Of a stretch of DNA of 64,000 bases, positions 1 to 7,843 are shown in pieces. The position numbers and the translations under genes were made by a program. Every line of letters starts with the position of its first letter. The stretch's first letter is position 1. The notes beneath the pieces are model-generated. The model saw nothing but the letters and a program-made list of their open reading frames with translations, did not search any database and had not been told where the DNA came from. Origin of the DNA: 2-02-FULL-48-14 sp964356195 (lineage in GTDB: Bacteria > Patescibacteriota > Gracilibacteria > UBA1369 > 2-02-FULL-48-14); assembly GCA_964356195.1 (NCBI GenBank), contig CAYHGP010000004.1, positions 1 through 64,000 of the forward strand, in the 5' to 3' direction.

Positions 1-389
1 AAGAACTTCCACCATTTTTTTGGAGTGGACCAGGAAGCGCGAATTTCATCGGAGAGCATTTGGGACTCGGCGTCGTCAGACATCGTGACGAGGTCTTCGT
101 CCGGAATCACAATGACTTTTTCGCCGGGATTGATGAGGCCCAGGTTTTGTTTCGCGACTTTTTCGATGTATTCCTCCGAGGTGTAGTACTGAAAATCTTC
201 GAGTTTTTGGGTGTTTTCGGTTAAGAGTTCTTCATTGCGGGTTTGAAATTCGGTGATGTGTTTTTCGATCTGATAATTTTCGTAGATGGAGACCGTGAGG
301 TTGTAGAGCATATAAGCCACCACGAAAAATCCAACGATGAGAACGAGACGCATGAGACCGAACTGGCTGTCGTAGCTTTCCTGAATCAT
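1..389 (-). CDS. FtsB/DivIC-like septum formation initiator (3'-truncated by window edge)
   Basis: Reading the minus strand from the ATG at 389 gives an open frame of about 129 codons that runs off the window start. It has a short cytoplasmic N-terminus, one transmembrane helix at about residues 14-32, then a polar heptad-rich stretch (about 33-70) typical of a coiled coil. A region follows with a YYTSEEYIEKVAKQNLGL-type sequence and an NPGEKV segment. This layout is that of FtsB/DivIC (septum formation initiator), small bitopic divisome proteins that bridge FtsL and FtsQ/DivIB. It is divergent from murC with 37 bp between starts, which fits a cell wall and division neighbourhood. FtsL or another small coiled-coil divisome protein is the main alternative. 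Confidence 0.75.
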   Translation of the reverse strand, partial: MIQESYDSQFGLMRLVLIVGFFVVAYMLYNLTVSIYENYQIEKHITEFQTRNEELLTENTQKLEDFQYYTSEEYIEKVAKQNLGLINPGEKVIVIPDEDLVTMSDDAESQMLSDEIRASWSTPKKWWKF

Positions 390-426
390 TTTTGTTAAAC
401 TAAGGCCGGTTCATCTTAAACTACTT

Positions 427-1677
427 ATGGAATTTTTGAAAGATAACTCGCCCTTAGCGAGCTTAGGGAAAAGCATATTTTTCGTCGGAATCGGAGGCAT
501 TGGGATGAGCGGACTGGCGCGGCTGCTGAAAGAGAAAGGTGTGGAAGTTTCCGGTTCGGATAGTGCGGCTTCGTCCACGACGGAGGAGCTTCGAGAGGAA
601 GGAATTGAGGTTTTAATTGGCCACGCAGGGGAAAATATTACTGAGGAAATGAACTGGGTGGTGTATAGCGAGGCGGTGCCTCAGGACAACCCCGAGTTGG
701 AACGCGCCAGAGAGCTTGGGATTCCTACGCAAACCTATTTTCAGGCTTTGGGCGATGTGACGCATCCGTACCGTTTGGTGGCGGTTGCCGGAACCCACGG
801 GAAAACTACTACGGTGGCGATGCTCGGGCTCATTTTGATCAATGCGGGTTTGGACCCTACGGTTTTGCTCGGTTCAAAATTGAAGGAATTTGGAAATCGA
901 AATGTGCGCAGTGGGGAGGGTGATATTTTTGTTGTGGAGGCGTGTGAGTATCGCCGGAATTTCTTGAGCTTGAAGCCGGATTTGCTTGGCATCACGAACA
1001 TTGAAATCGACCATTTGGATTATTTTAAAAGCCAAGAAGATTATGAGAAGGCCTTTGAAGAATTGGTCTCGCAGAGCGGGGAAGTGGTGTGGCCGGAGGA
1101 CGTGGCCGAATACGAAGGGGACTTGGCCTTGCCTGGGCTTCACAATCAGCTCAATGCTGGAATGGCGGCGCATTTGGCACGGCGTTTGGGAGTGCCTGAG
1201 CCCATTATTGCGGAAACTTTGGCGGCTTATAACGGAGCGTGGCGACGCTTTGAATACAAAGGCACTTCTTCCGGCGCTTTGGTTTACGATGATTACGCTC
1301 ACCACCCCAGTGAAATTCAGGCGACTTTGCAAGGTGCGCGCGAAAAGCATCCGGAGGCAAGAATTGTGGCCGTGTTCCAGCCGCACCAATACAGCCGAAC
1401 GGCCGCTTTGATTGATGCCTTTGCCGAGAGTTTTGAAGATGCCGACGAAGTGATTATTCCGAATATTTATGAGGCCCGCGACACCGAGGAAGATAAACAC
1501 GCGGTTTCTACCGAGAGTTTGGTGGAGGCCATTGCGGGCTACCACGACAATGTGCGCAATGGAGAAGACTTGGAAAGTACCGCGGAGTATTTGCTGGACA
1601 CGGTGAATGAAGGCGACCTCATTCTGGTGATGGGAGCCGGGGACGTGGGAAGATTGATTCCGGGGATTTTGGATTGA
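427..1677 (+). CDS. murC: UDP-N-acetylmuramate--L-alanine ligase
   Basis: A Mur ligase of 416 residues that adds L-alanine to UDP-MurNAc in the cytoplasm, the first amino-acid step of peptidoglycan stem-peptide synthesis. Visible motifs are the N-terminal Rossmann loop GIGGIGMSG (residues 21-29), the ATP P-loop GTHGKTTT (122-129), a central-domain NIEIDHLD segment, and DDYAHHP in the C-terminal domain. The GGIGMSG loop and the DDYAHHP motif favour MurC; Mpl is the closest alternative. It is somewhat shorter than the usual 450-490 residues. The stop is TGA, which argues against UGA recoding. There is no Shine-Dalgarno sequence before the ATG. It is divergent from an FtsB-like gene. Confidence 0.93.
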   Translation: MEFLKDNSPLASLGKSIFFVGIGGIGMSGLARLLKEKGVEVSGSDSAASSTTEELREEGIEVLIGHAGENITEEMNWVVYSEAVPQDNPELERARELGIPTQTYFQALGDVTHPYRLVAVAGTHGKTTTVAMLGLILINAGLDPTVLLGSKLKEFGNRNVRSGEGDIFVVEACEYRRNFLSLKPDLLGITNIEIDHLDYFKSQEDYEKAFEELVSQSGEVVWPEDVAEYEGDLALPGLHNQLNAGMAAHLARRLGVPEPIIAETLAAYNGAWRRFEYKGTSSGALVYDDYAHHPSEIQATLQGAREKHPEARIVAVFQPHQYSRTAALIDAFAESFEDADEVIIPNIYEARDTEEDKHAVSTESLVEAIAGYHDNVRNGEDLESTAEYLLDTVNEGDLILVMGAGDVGRLIPGILD

Positions 1678-1679
1678 TT

Positions 1680-1707
1680 TTGCTTGTATGTGAAAATCTG
1701 GTATCAT
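1680..1707 (+). promoter_or_regulatory. Promoter (TTGCTT-16-TATCAT, extended -10)
   Basis: TTGCTT at 1680-1685 and TATCAT at 1702-1707 are separated by 16 bp, with TGG just before the -10. A transcript from here would start near 1714 and meet the terminator at 1738-1768, giving an RNA of about 55 nt. It has no convincing coding content and carries 15 nt perfectly complementary to the tRNA-like RNA on the other strand. Confidence 0.45.
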
Positions 1708-1712
1708 GTTTA

Positions 1713-1727
1713 TGACAGTCCCGAACA
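1713..1727. repeat. 15-nt direct repeat, copy 1
   Basis: The 15-mer TGACAGTCCCGAACA occurs here and again, in the same orientation, at 1822-1836. The second copy is the 5' side and loop of the long arm of the tRNA-like RNA. A plus-strand transcript of copy 1 would be perfectly complementary to that arm. The copies sit on either side of the terminator. Confidence 0.85.
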
Positions 1728-1737
1728 GAGTCACTTC

Positions 1738-1768
1738 AAAAAACCCCTCCACCATGGAAGGGTTTTTT
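1738..1768. terminator. Bidirectional intrinsic terminator
   Basis: A hairpin pairs 1738-1750 with 1756-1768: AAAAAACCC against GGGTTTTTT, one C/A mismatch, then TCC against GGA, with loop ACCAT. T-runs flank both sides, so it can stop transcription from murC or the short promoter on the plus strand and from the tRNA-like RNA on the minus strand. Confidence 0.75.
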
Positions 1769-1784
1769 GCTGTCTCTCGTTCAG

Positions 1785-1856
1785 TGGTGGACCTACCGGG
1801 AGTCGAACCCGGCTGTTCAGGTGACAGTCCCGAACATGTCGCCAACGACTAGGCCC
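1785..1856 (-). ncRNA. tRNA-like RNA with tmRNA-like fold and encoded CCA
   Basis: On the minus strand a 72-nt element folds as follows. The acceptor is GGGCCTA (1856-1850) with TAGGTCC (1795-1789), one G-U pair, discriminator A and encoded CCA (1787-1785). A D-like hairpin GTCG/CGAC has loop TTGG. The T arm is CCGGG/CCCGG with a TTCGACT loop. Between them is an 8-bp stem, TGTTCGGG (1836-1829) with CCTGAACA (1821-1814), closing a 7-nt loop ACTGTCA. Canonical tRNAs have a 5-bp anticodon stem, U8 and a variable loop; this has none of these. A long helix abutting the T arm and a reduced D region recall the tmRNA tRNA-like domain, but there is no room for a tag reading frame. If it is a tRNA, the identity is unclear (UGU by 7-nt loop position, GUC by resemblance to tRNA-Asp). 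A terminator follows directly. Confidence 0.55.
1822..1836. repeat. 15-nt direct repeat, copy 2 (within tRNA-like RNA)
   Basis: Second copy of TGACAGTCCCGAACA, identical to 1713-1727 and 109 bp downstream of it. It lies in the extended arm of the tRNA-like RNA. Confidence 0.85.
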
Positions 1857-1882
1857 AAGCTGAACACTCTGATGGTAAACTA

Positions 1883-1939
1883 CCGACCTTTATGAAATCC
1901 TGAATTTTTCCTTAATTAGTTCTGAATTATTTATGACAA
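1883..1939. repeat. 57-bp dispersed repeat, copy A
   Basis: Aligns without gaps to 57126-57182 with 53 of 57 bases identical. It contains two CTGAATT direct repeats 22 bp apart (1900-1906 and 1922-1928), i.e. about two helical turns. Read on the minus strand it lies 26 bp before the tRNA-like RNA; the other copy lies about 41 bp before ssb on the minus strand. A conserved promoter or operator module, or a small intergenic repeat family, are both possible. Confidence 0.85.
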
Positions 1940-2056
1940 TTGTCAGGTTTTTTACACGGCGGGGCTTGGCCGTTTTGCACATTTGTTGAGGAGTGCTTAT
2001 TCTCGGGAATAAGGTCTAACCTGTAGAGTCCTCCGGGTTTGCTGGAGCTTCATTTA
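1934..2056. other. Non-coding stretch with palindrome and hairpin
   Basis: I see no gene here. It holds the perfect 12-bp palindrome TGACAATTGTCA (1934-1945), overlapping the end of repeat A. It also holds a clean hairpin, CTTATTC (1996-2002) with GAATAAG (2007-2013) around loop TCGG, and a weaker CTCC/GGAG hairpin near 2031-2047. The run of structures could be a small RNA or regulatory region ahead of the promoter at 2057. Confidence 0.4.
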
Positions 2057-2085
2057 TTGACAGGCAGGCTAATCAGTGTTTTAAT
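2057..2085 (+). promoter_or_regulatory. Promoter for the 2116-3931 gene pair (TTGACA-17-TTTAAT)
   Basis: Consensus -35 TTGACA (2057-2062), 17-bp spacer, and TTTAAT (2080-2085) preceded by TGT (extended -10). The expected start near 2092 leaves a leader of roughly 24 nt before the ATG at 2116. Confidence 0.6.
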
Positions 2086-2115
2086 GTGTCCTTCCGTTAA
2101 ATTAAAAGCCTAAAT

Positions 2116-3066
2116 ATGGATAAAGGGAGCAAAGAAATACCGGGTGGTGAATTGCCACCAGATGCAGCTCAGTTTTTTCAGGATATTTCAGGTTTGGTGG
2201 ACTGTAAAGGAGAGAAGAAGGATTTACTCCCCAGTGTAGGGAAATTGGCCAAGGGTTTGGCGCTTCCTCGTGAAGCAAATTTAGAAAACTTCACGCCTTC
2301 CGAAGCGCTCATGAGAGCATTTAAAGGGGCTCTGAACCAAGCATTAGGGTATAGGAATGATCTGAATGAATCGAGACGTGAGCTTCGTGATCAGGGTAAA
2401 GAGCTCACTGCTTTAGGGAAAAGTCGTGACAGCTGGTTTTTTGTGAGTTTGGCAGCAATGGCCTCGACTACTCTCTTGGGAGCTAGAATTCTCTATGCGA
2501 ATCATCAAATTGAGACTCAAGAAGCTCCTAAAAAAATTGCCGAGATGGCTTGTGCAAATGGCGTGAAGGGTTCCTTCACTGATTCCCGAGGACGAAAGGT
2601 TGCAGCAGGTCGTTTCCAAGATGTTAACGAACGACGAGGGCCTGATGAGGTATACCACCGAGGAGGGTTCTTGACCCCGAAGTGTGATATTGAAGATGGC
2701 GTACTTCCTTATCAAATGGCTGGGTTTGATCCGCAAAGACGAGACTTTGTTCTTACGGATAAGGGCGAACTTCACTTCCAGCCGAGTAATCCTGCGGACG
2801 TTTCAAGATTGGCTCAAGCGGTGAGCCTTCCTTCAAGCCTCAATGTTTCTGAGGCTTGTCCTTTTGTATGGATTATGCAGGCGGATAATGATCGTGAATT
2901 GATTTACGAAGTGACTAATGATGGAAAAGTGAACCAAGGTTTTATTGAAACGGCCAGAGCTTTGGCTCCTTTCCAGGATTCACTTGTTGTAGCTTCTCAA
3001 TGTAATGTGGATGCGGGGAAAGAGAGTATGCCTTTGGAAGACTTTTTGAAAGTTTACCCTAAATAA
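2116..3066 (+). CDS. Hypothetical bitopic membrane protein
   Basis: A 316-residue protein I do not recognise. Residues 1-105 are charged and probably cytoplasmic, ending in a polar helical segment rich in Glu, Arg and Asp. A single transmembrane helix follows at about 106-128. The remaining 190 residues look extracytoplasmic and carry four cysteines spread along the chain, compatible with disulfides. No catalytic motif is visible. A good promoter with a TTGACA -35 box lies upstream, and the next gene starts 1 bp after the stop, so the two are probably co-transcribed and may act together at the cell surface. Confidence 0.75.
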   Translation: MDKGSKEIPGGELPPDAAQFFQDISGLVDCKGEKKDLLPSVGKLAKGLALPREANLENFTPSEALMRAFKGALNQALGYRNDLNESRRELRDQGKELTALGKSRDSWFFVSLAAMASTTLLGARILYANHQIETQEAPKKIAEMACANGVKGSFTDSRGRKVAAGRFQDVNERRGPDEVYHRGGFLTPKCDIEDGVLPYQMAGFDPQRRDFVLTDKGELHFQPSNPADVSRLAQAVSLPSSLNVSEACPFVWIMQADNDRELIYEVTNDGKVNQGFIETARALAPFQDSLVVASQCNVDAGKESMPLEDFLKVYPK

Positions 3067-3067
3067 G

Positions 3068-3931
3068 ATGTCTTCTCGCGCTTTACTGTTTGGTACCTTT
3101 CTTGAACTCGCCTCGGGTTGCAGGAGTGATTATGGCGTTAACAAGAATGTGCCCGGACATGATTTGGATGGAGATACGGCGGCAGATACGAGTTCACCTG
3201 ATACTGGTGATACGGTTGATCGTTCTAATCTTGTTTCGGATTTAGTGGCCAAGTGTATTGGACTCGATGAAACCGCTTGCCCAGATAACCAAGAACAAGG
3301 AAGTTCGGACGAGCATTGTGTTCGCGTGAATCAATCGGAAAAGAGTGAACTTATCGCAATGATTGAAGAAGCTGCTCAAGAGGAACTTGGAGACGAAGGA
3401 ATTACGATTGACGATATTCTGGGTGGAGGACTAGACCTCCCTGCCACGGTTTTTGCTGAGCATTACTTCAATATAAGTAGCCGAGGTGCTATACCTGCTT
3501 GGGTTAAAGATGCGCAGATTCACTTCTCATTTGGAAACCATGAAGATGAATATGAAGATTTTTACCGTGAAGCATGGCCATTTGAAATTCCGCCTCTAAA
3601 GACAATCACTTGTATTGCAACAGCTTATTCTTATGACGTCGAGCAATCGGAAGAAAATGCGGAGTTGATCAATTCCGGGGTTTATAATTATTTCCATCCT
3701 GAAGATCTCAGTTTTAGGAGTGGACCCTACATTGATGACGAATCCGTTCTTCCTGGTGGTAAAATTATCATTTCAGAAATTCCCTATGAACCATCCGATT
3801 CTAATTTTGATTTCTCAACAACGCAAAATGCTCTGGATGAGAACGCAAACCCAATTATCGATACAGCTTGGGTGTTAACAGGTCAACCCTCAGCTGGTGC
3901 CGTTTTCAATACGACGATTATTCAGTACTAA
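3068..3931 (+). CDS. Putative lipoprotein of unknown function
   Basis: A 287-residue protein whose N-terminus (short hydrophobic stretch ending ELASGC) resembles a lipoprotein signal, with the lipidated Cys near residue 18. The hydrophobic core is weak, so this is tentative. The segment after it is rich in Asp, Thr and Ser, a typical flexible surface linker. Further on are cysteines in CIGLDETACPDN and DEHC contexts. The CPDN motif recurs in the lipoprotein at 35743-36231, suggesting a small family. Its start lies 1 bp after the previous stop (same operon). Its stop overlaps the cysS stop by 4 bp on the opposite strand. Confidence 0.7.
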   Translation: MSSRALLFGTFLELASGCRSDYGVNKNVPGHDLDGDTAADTSSPDTGDTVDRSNLVSDLVAKCIGLDETACPDNQEQGSSDEHCVRVNQSEKSELIAMIEEAAQEELGDEGITIDDILGGGLDLPATVFAEHYFNISSRGAIPAWVKDAQIHFSFGNHEDEYEDFYREAWPFEIPPLKTITCIATAYSYDVEQSEENAELINSGVYNYFHPEDLSFRSGPYIDDESVLPGGKIIISEIPYEPSDSNFDFSTTQNALDENANPIIDTAWVLTGQPSAGAVFNTTIIQY

Positions 3932-5262
3932 ATCCTCGGTTTCGCAAAGGCTCCTTCCGGTTTGTCGTCCACTTCAATGCCTTGTTCGGCGAGCTTGGCG
4001 CGGAGGGCGTCGCTGGTGGGCCAGTCTTTGCTTTGGCGGGCGGTTTCGCGGGCTTCCATGAGTTGGATTTGTTCGGGAGTGAGAGCAAAATCTACGGGGA
4101 AGATTTGGAGGACTTGGTTGATGCGTTCGAGGGAACCTTGGGTTTTTACGGGGCTTTCATTCATCCATTCGAATACGACGCCGAGGGCGCCGGCGGTGTC
4201 GAAATCGTTGGCCATTTTTTCGAAGAAAGGTTTGACCAGCGCTTGATCCACTTCGCCTTCGAGTTCGTTCGTCCCGTCTTTGTGGCTCAAGTAAAATTCG
4301 TCGAGATTTCTGAGAGTGTTGCGAGCTTGGTCGAGCATTTCGGTGCTGTACTCAATGGGGGAGCGGTAGTGTGTTCCGAGGAGGAAAAAGCGGACGACGC
4401 GCGGGTGATAGTTTTTGAAAATATCTTTGAGAGTGAAGAAATTTCCCAGGGACTTGCTCATCTTTTCTTCGTTCACCGTGATGTAACCGTTGTGCATCCA
4501 GAGTTTGGCGAAAGGTTTTTCGTTGGCCGCTTCGCTCTGCGCGATTTCACATTCGTGGTGAGGAAATTTGAGGTCCAGCCCTCCACCGTGGATATCAAAA
4601 GTTTCGCCGAGGAGTTCGGAACTCATGGCGCTGCATTCAATGTGCCAGCCCGGGCGGCCGTCGCCCCAGGGGCTCGGCCAAAAGGGTTCACCTGCTTTTT
4701 TAAATTTCCATAAAACAAAATCTTGAAAGTGGCGTTTGTCGCTGCGTTCTTCCATACGCGTGCTGGCGCCGGCTTCAAGCTCCTCCATTTTTTGATGGGA
4801 AAGTTTTCCGTATTCCGGGAAGGTGCTGATGTCGTAATAAATTCCATCGGAGAGCGGATAGGCGTGGCCTTTTTCTTCAAGCTTTTTAATAATTTCCACC
4901 ATGGGCTCCACAAATTCCGTGGCGCGGGGGTTGAAGGTGGGCGGTTTCACTCCGAGGGCAGCGTAGTCGAGTTTGTATTCGGGAATGATTTTTTCGGCGA
5001 GCTGAGCCACGGTGATCCCTTCTTTTTCGGCACGATCAATCATTTTATCTTCGATATCGGTGGTGTTGAAACAAAAATCCACGGGGTAACCGGCGTATTC
5101 CAAAAAACGGCGAACCACGTCAAAGGCCACGGCGCTGCGACCATGTCCCAAATGAGCGTGATCATAAACCGTGGGTCCGCACACATACATTCGAATCTTT
5201 TCACCGGGTTCTTTGTCGAGTGGTGTTTTTTCTCCGCGGAGACTGTCGTAAATTTGAATCAT
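3928..5262 (-). CDS. cysS: Cysteinyl-tRNA synthetase
   Basis: A class I aminoacyl-tRNA synthetase of 444 residues that charges tRNA-Cys in the cytoplasm. Visible features are the zinc-binding Cys28 in YVCGPTVYD, the HIGH-type signature HLGH at about 37-40, further zinc ligands in IECSAMS and HHECE, and the KMSKS loop at about 266-270. The C-terminal helical anticodon region is slightly short (the family is usually 450-490). It overlaps yggT upstream by 4 bp, suggesting translational coupling. Its 3' end overlaps the convergent lipoprotein gene by 4 bp. Confidence 0.96.
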   Translation of the reverse strand: MIQIYDSLRGEKTPLDKEPGEKIRMYVCGPTVYDHAHLGHGRSAVAFDVVRRFLEYAGYPVDFCFNTTDIEDKMIDRAEKEGITVAQLAEKIIPEYKLDYAALGVKPPTFNPRATEFVEPMVEIIKKLEEKGHAYPLSDGIYYDISTFPEYGKLSHQKMEELEAGASTRMEERSDKRHFQDFVLWKFKKAGEPFWPSPWGDGRPGWHIECSAMSSELLGETFDIHGGGLDLKFPHHECEIAQSEAANEKPFAKLWMHNGYITVNEEKMSKSLGNFFTLKDIFKNYHPRVVRFFLLGTHYRSPIEYSTEMLDQARNTLRNLDEFYLSHKDGTNELEGEVDQALVKPFFEKMANDFDTAGALGVVFEWMNESPVKTQGSLERINQVLQIFPVDFALTPEQIQLMEARETARQSKDWPTSDALRAKLAEQGIEVDDKPEGAFAKPRI

Positions 5263-5516
5263 AACGAAGCATTGATGATATTTCGGGAAATTTCAATCGC
5301 GAAAATGGTGATCATTGGGGAGAGGTCGAGCATGCCCATGCCTGGGAGGAGGCGTCGGATTGGTTTCAAAAGGGGCTCTGTGATTTGGTTGAGTAGATTA
5401 GTGAGGCCATAAGCTTCATGACGAAACCAGGAGAGAACCACGCGTAAGAAAATCAGGAAGACTAAGATGTCTGCGATGATGTTTACAGTGCGGTAAATGA
5501 AAGCGGTGAGTTCCAT
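5259..5516 (-). CDS. YggT family membrane protein
   Basis: An 85-residue protein with two hydrophobic segments (about 10-28 and 60-78). Between them are the family-typical RVVLSWF and TEPLLKPIRRLLP regions, followed by DLSPMI. YggT proteins are small membrane proteins often encoded near division or cell wall genes; their function is poorly defined. The stop codon overlaps the start of cysS by 4 bp. A -10-like TATCTA lies 7 nt before the ATG, so the message may be leaderless, although the -35 is unconvincing. Confidence 0.88.
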   Translation of the reverse strand: MELTAFIYRTVNIIADILVFLIFLRVVLSWFRHEAYGLTNLLNQITEPLLKPIRRLLPGMGMLDLSPMITIFAIEISRNIINASL

Positions 5517-5544
5517 GAGGATTTAGATAATCCTCGGGAGTATA

Positions 5545-7818
5545 TCAAAAACTTTCTGTGCTTGCACGACGCTTTCTTATTCCCATGGCGATCATGGCTC
5601 CAGTGGCGCTGAGCATGAGCAGAGCGTTTTGAGCCGGACCGGATTCTGGGGTTGCCGTAATTTCGTCTTCAGAGCCTGTGATGGCGGGGGTGGAACTCGT
5701 GTCCGGGATTTCGTCTACTACGACGGCAACACTGGAAAGTAAAGGCACTCCAAGGACCACGTCACTCATTTCTCCTTCGGTGCCTTCCACGTCGATGGCG
5801 GCCACAGCAAAGTAATAAAGTTGTTCTCCGGTGAGGTCCACAATGGACCAGTTCGTGGAGGAGTCATAGGTTTCAGAAATCGCATAAAGTGATTCTTTAG
5901 AAGGACCGTAGTAAATACGATAAAAGGCAATGGAATTGGTGCTTTCGGGAGCTTCCCAGCTGAGCAGGATTTCCTCTTCGGAACCTGTTGCACTCAAACC
6001 GGTGGGAACACCAATGGCGGTAGTAACAGTTTCAGTAGGAACCACTTCCACAGGAGTTTCCGTGGTGGTGTCCGTGGAGGCTTTTGCCACGGTTAGTGTG
6101 AGCTGATCGCTGTACTGCACTTCATTCCCAAGGGAATCCATAAGGAGGACATCCATTGTGTAGGCACCCTCTGCCGCCGGCATTGGAATAGTGACTTCAT
6201 ATTTCCCGGATGTTGAAGTCTCGTCGAGCGTGTAGATTTCATCCTGGAAAAGTACGGTGGCCTCTTCGAGGTCGGCTTCACTGAGAATGGTAACGGTGAC
6301 TTCTTGTCCGCCTTCCAGAGCGGTTTCATCTGTGGCATCCGTGGCAACGGAAACCAATTCAGGAGCGGTGGTATCGATGGTGATTTTTTCAGTGTCTGAA
6401 GTTTCAATCAAAGTGAAACTTGTTGGGTCTTGGCCGTCTCCATAGAGGGTGTCGATTTCTTCGTCGGTGTAGTCGGAAGGATTTGCAATGTTAATTTCTA
6501 CAATTTCAACATAGAGTTTGTAGTCTCCATCCTCCAGTTCTTGAAGGCTGAAAGTGAAGCTGTTGTCGAATTCCACGTCTGCATGGCCCACAATTTCATC
6601 ATTAATATAGATGAAGGCGGTGTAGCCGTATTCGGCTTCTCCTTGTACTTCAACTGTATTGGTGGAGTAAGTTCCTGCGGCGGGACTGATTAGGGTGAAA
6701 TCTCCTTCTCGAGTGTAGTCGGTGGTTTCAAAAGTGGAACCGTAATCCACGGCGGCTTCTTCGGCGGTGGCTACTGTGGTGCCGGCGCTCCCTTTAATGG
6801 AGGTTTTGTCGGTATCTGTAACGGAGAGCGTTTGGGCTCCTGGTGTTACAAATTTCACCGCCAAGCTGAAGCTGTGTTCACCTTGGTCTTCCGCGAGGAA
6901 AGTGTAATCACTGGGGAGTGTGGCTTCGCTGTCTGTCGAAGAAAAGCGAATGCTGCCCGTGTAGTCGCTGACGGTGAAACCTTGATCATCGATGGCTTTC
7001 ACAGTGACCGTGGTGTCTTTCCCTACAATCATGGTGCTTTCAAGACCCGTAATGCTCAAGGAGGCAACGGAACCGCTTTCGGCGAGAACTACAGAGTTGT
7101 AGCCTCCCACGTCGGCGAAGTCTCCGGATCCTGAAAAGGCGAGTTTTGGTTTTTGAGTCAGGGTTTTATTCACACTGGAGTCAAAAAGGCTGAAAGTATA
7201 AATTCCATTTTTATTTGAAGTGATGAAGAAATGCATTTGTCCGTTTTGATCGGTAGCGAATTCTTTTGTATAGACGGAGGCGGAATTCGTGCTGGGAATG
7301 ACTTTGAGAACATGACCGTCAATTTTGTTCTCGTAACTGTCTTGGAGAGTGACCGTCATTTCTACCGTTTCACCGGTTTGAGCGGAATTTTTTGTGAACT
7401 CGGTGGATGATTTTGTCTCTGAAACACTGCCTGCATACACTTCAAAAGTGCTGGTGGCTCCATAGCCTTCGTTTTTATCCAAATTTCGAGCGGACACTTG
7501 GTAGTTTCCGGCTTGGCGAAGGTGATAATCGGAAATGGTAAGCTGAGCCTTCCCTTTGTCATCGGTCACACTGTCCAAAAGGAGAGTGCTGTTATCCGGC
7601 TTTTTGATGGCGACTTCAATGTTTTCAAAAGGATTTCCTTGTAGGGTGATCTCCGAAGACATCCCCGCTACGGAGCTTGGTGCCTCTACAATACTGATGG
7701 TGCTGCTCTGTTTTGTGCCCGCCTCTGTGAGGAAGGGGGTGGAGAGAAAAGCCATCACGAGACCTGCCACCAGAAGGAATCGGAATCGAAGCAATACTTG
7801 GAAGAAGGTTTGTGCCAT
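5545..7818 (-). CDS. Large Ig/FN3 surface protein with C-terminal sorting-like signal
   Basis: A 757-residue exported protein. A signal peptide covers about residues 10-33. Several beta-rich Ig-like or invasin-like repeats follow (Thr/Ser/Val-rich, with recurring VxAxDDQGF and VTVxDxY-type segments). A fibronectin type III domain lies at about 605-690, with GVPTGLSATGSEEEILLSWEA and YYFAVAAID hallmarks. The C-terminus has a PESGP motif, a hydrophobic stretch and an RKRR cluster, the three-part layout of a sortase-type anchoring signal, though it is not LPXTG. It probably mediates surface contact or adhesion. A promoter with overlapping -35 is shared divergently with the 7TM gene. Confidence 0.8.
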   Translation of the reverse strand: MAQTFFQVLLRFRFLLVAGLVMAFLSTPFLTEAGTKQSSTISIVEAPSSVAGMSSEITLQGNPFENIEVAIKKPDNSTLLLDSVTDDKGKAQLTISDYHLRQAGNYQVSARNLDKNEGYGATSTFEVYAGSVSETKSSTEFTKNSAQTGETVEMTVTLQDSYENKIDGHVLKVIPSTNSASVYTKEFATDQNGQMHFFITSNKNGIYTFSLFDSSVNKTLTQKPKLAFSGSGDFADVGGYNSVVLAESGSVASLSITGLESTMIVGKDTTVTVKAIDDQGFTVSDYTGSIRFSSTDSEATLPSDYTFLAEDQGEHSFSLAVKFVTPGAQTLSVTDTDKTSIKGSAGTTVATAEEAAVDYGSTFETTDYTREGDFTLISPAAGTYSTNTVEVQGEAEYGYTAFIYINDEIVGHADVEFDNSFTFSLQELEDGDYKLYVEIVEINIANPSDYTDEEIDTLYGDGQDPTSFTLIETSDTEKITIDTTAPELVSVATDATDETALEGGQEVTVTILSEADLEEATVLFQDEIYTLDETSTSGKYEVTIPMPAAEGAYTMDVLLMDSLGNEVQYSDQLTLTVAKASTDTTTETPVEVVPTETVTTAIGVPTGLSATGSEEEILLSWEAPESTNSIAFYRIYYGPSKESLYAISETYDSSTNWSIVDLTGEQLYYFAVAAIDVEGTEGEMSDVVLGVPLLSSVAVVVDEIPDTSSTPAITGSEDEITATPESGPAQNALLMLSATGAMIAMGIRKRRASTESF

Positions 7819-7843
7819 ACGTTTTGTTTTTGTTTATCTCATA

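Noticed and set aside
874..1845. A 323-codon minus-strand open frame over murC
   Set aside because: It is antisense to a clear murC with full motifs, also covers the tRNA-like RNA, and has no family resemblance.
1712..1851. A 46-codon plus-strand reading frame starting with ATG downstream of the 1680 promoter
   Set aside because: It runs antisense through the tRNA-like RNA and across the terminator; such frames arise from antisense tRNA sequence (VDLPGVEPG-type) and are not genes.
3868..4713. A 281-codon plus-strand frame over cysS
   Set aside because: Antisense to the conserved catalytic core of cysS; the amino-acid composition is that of a shadow frame.
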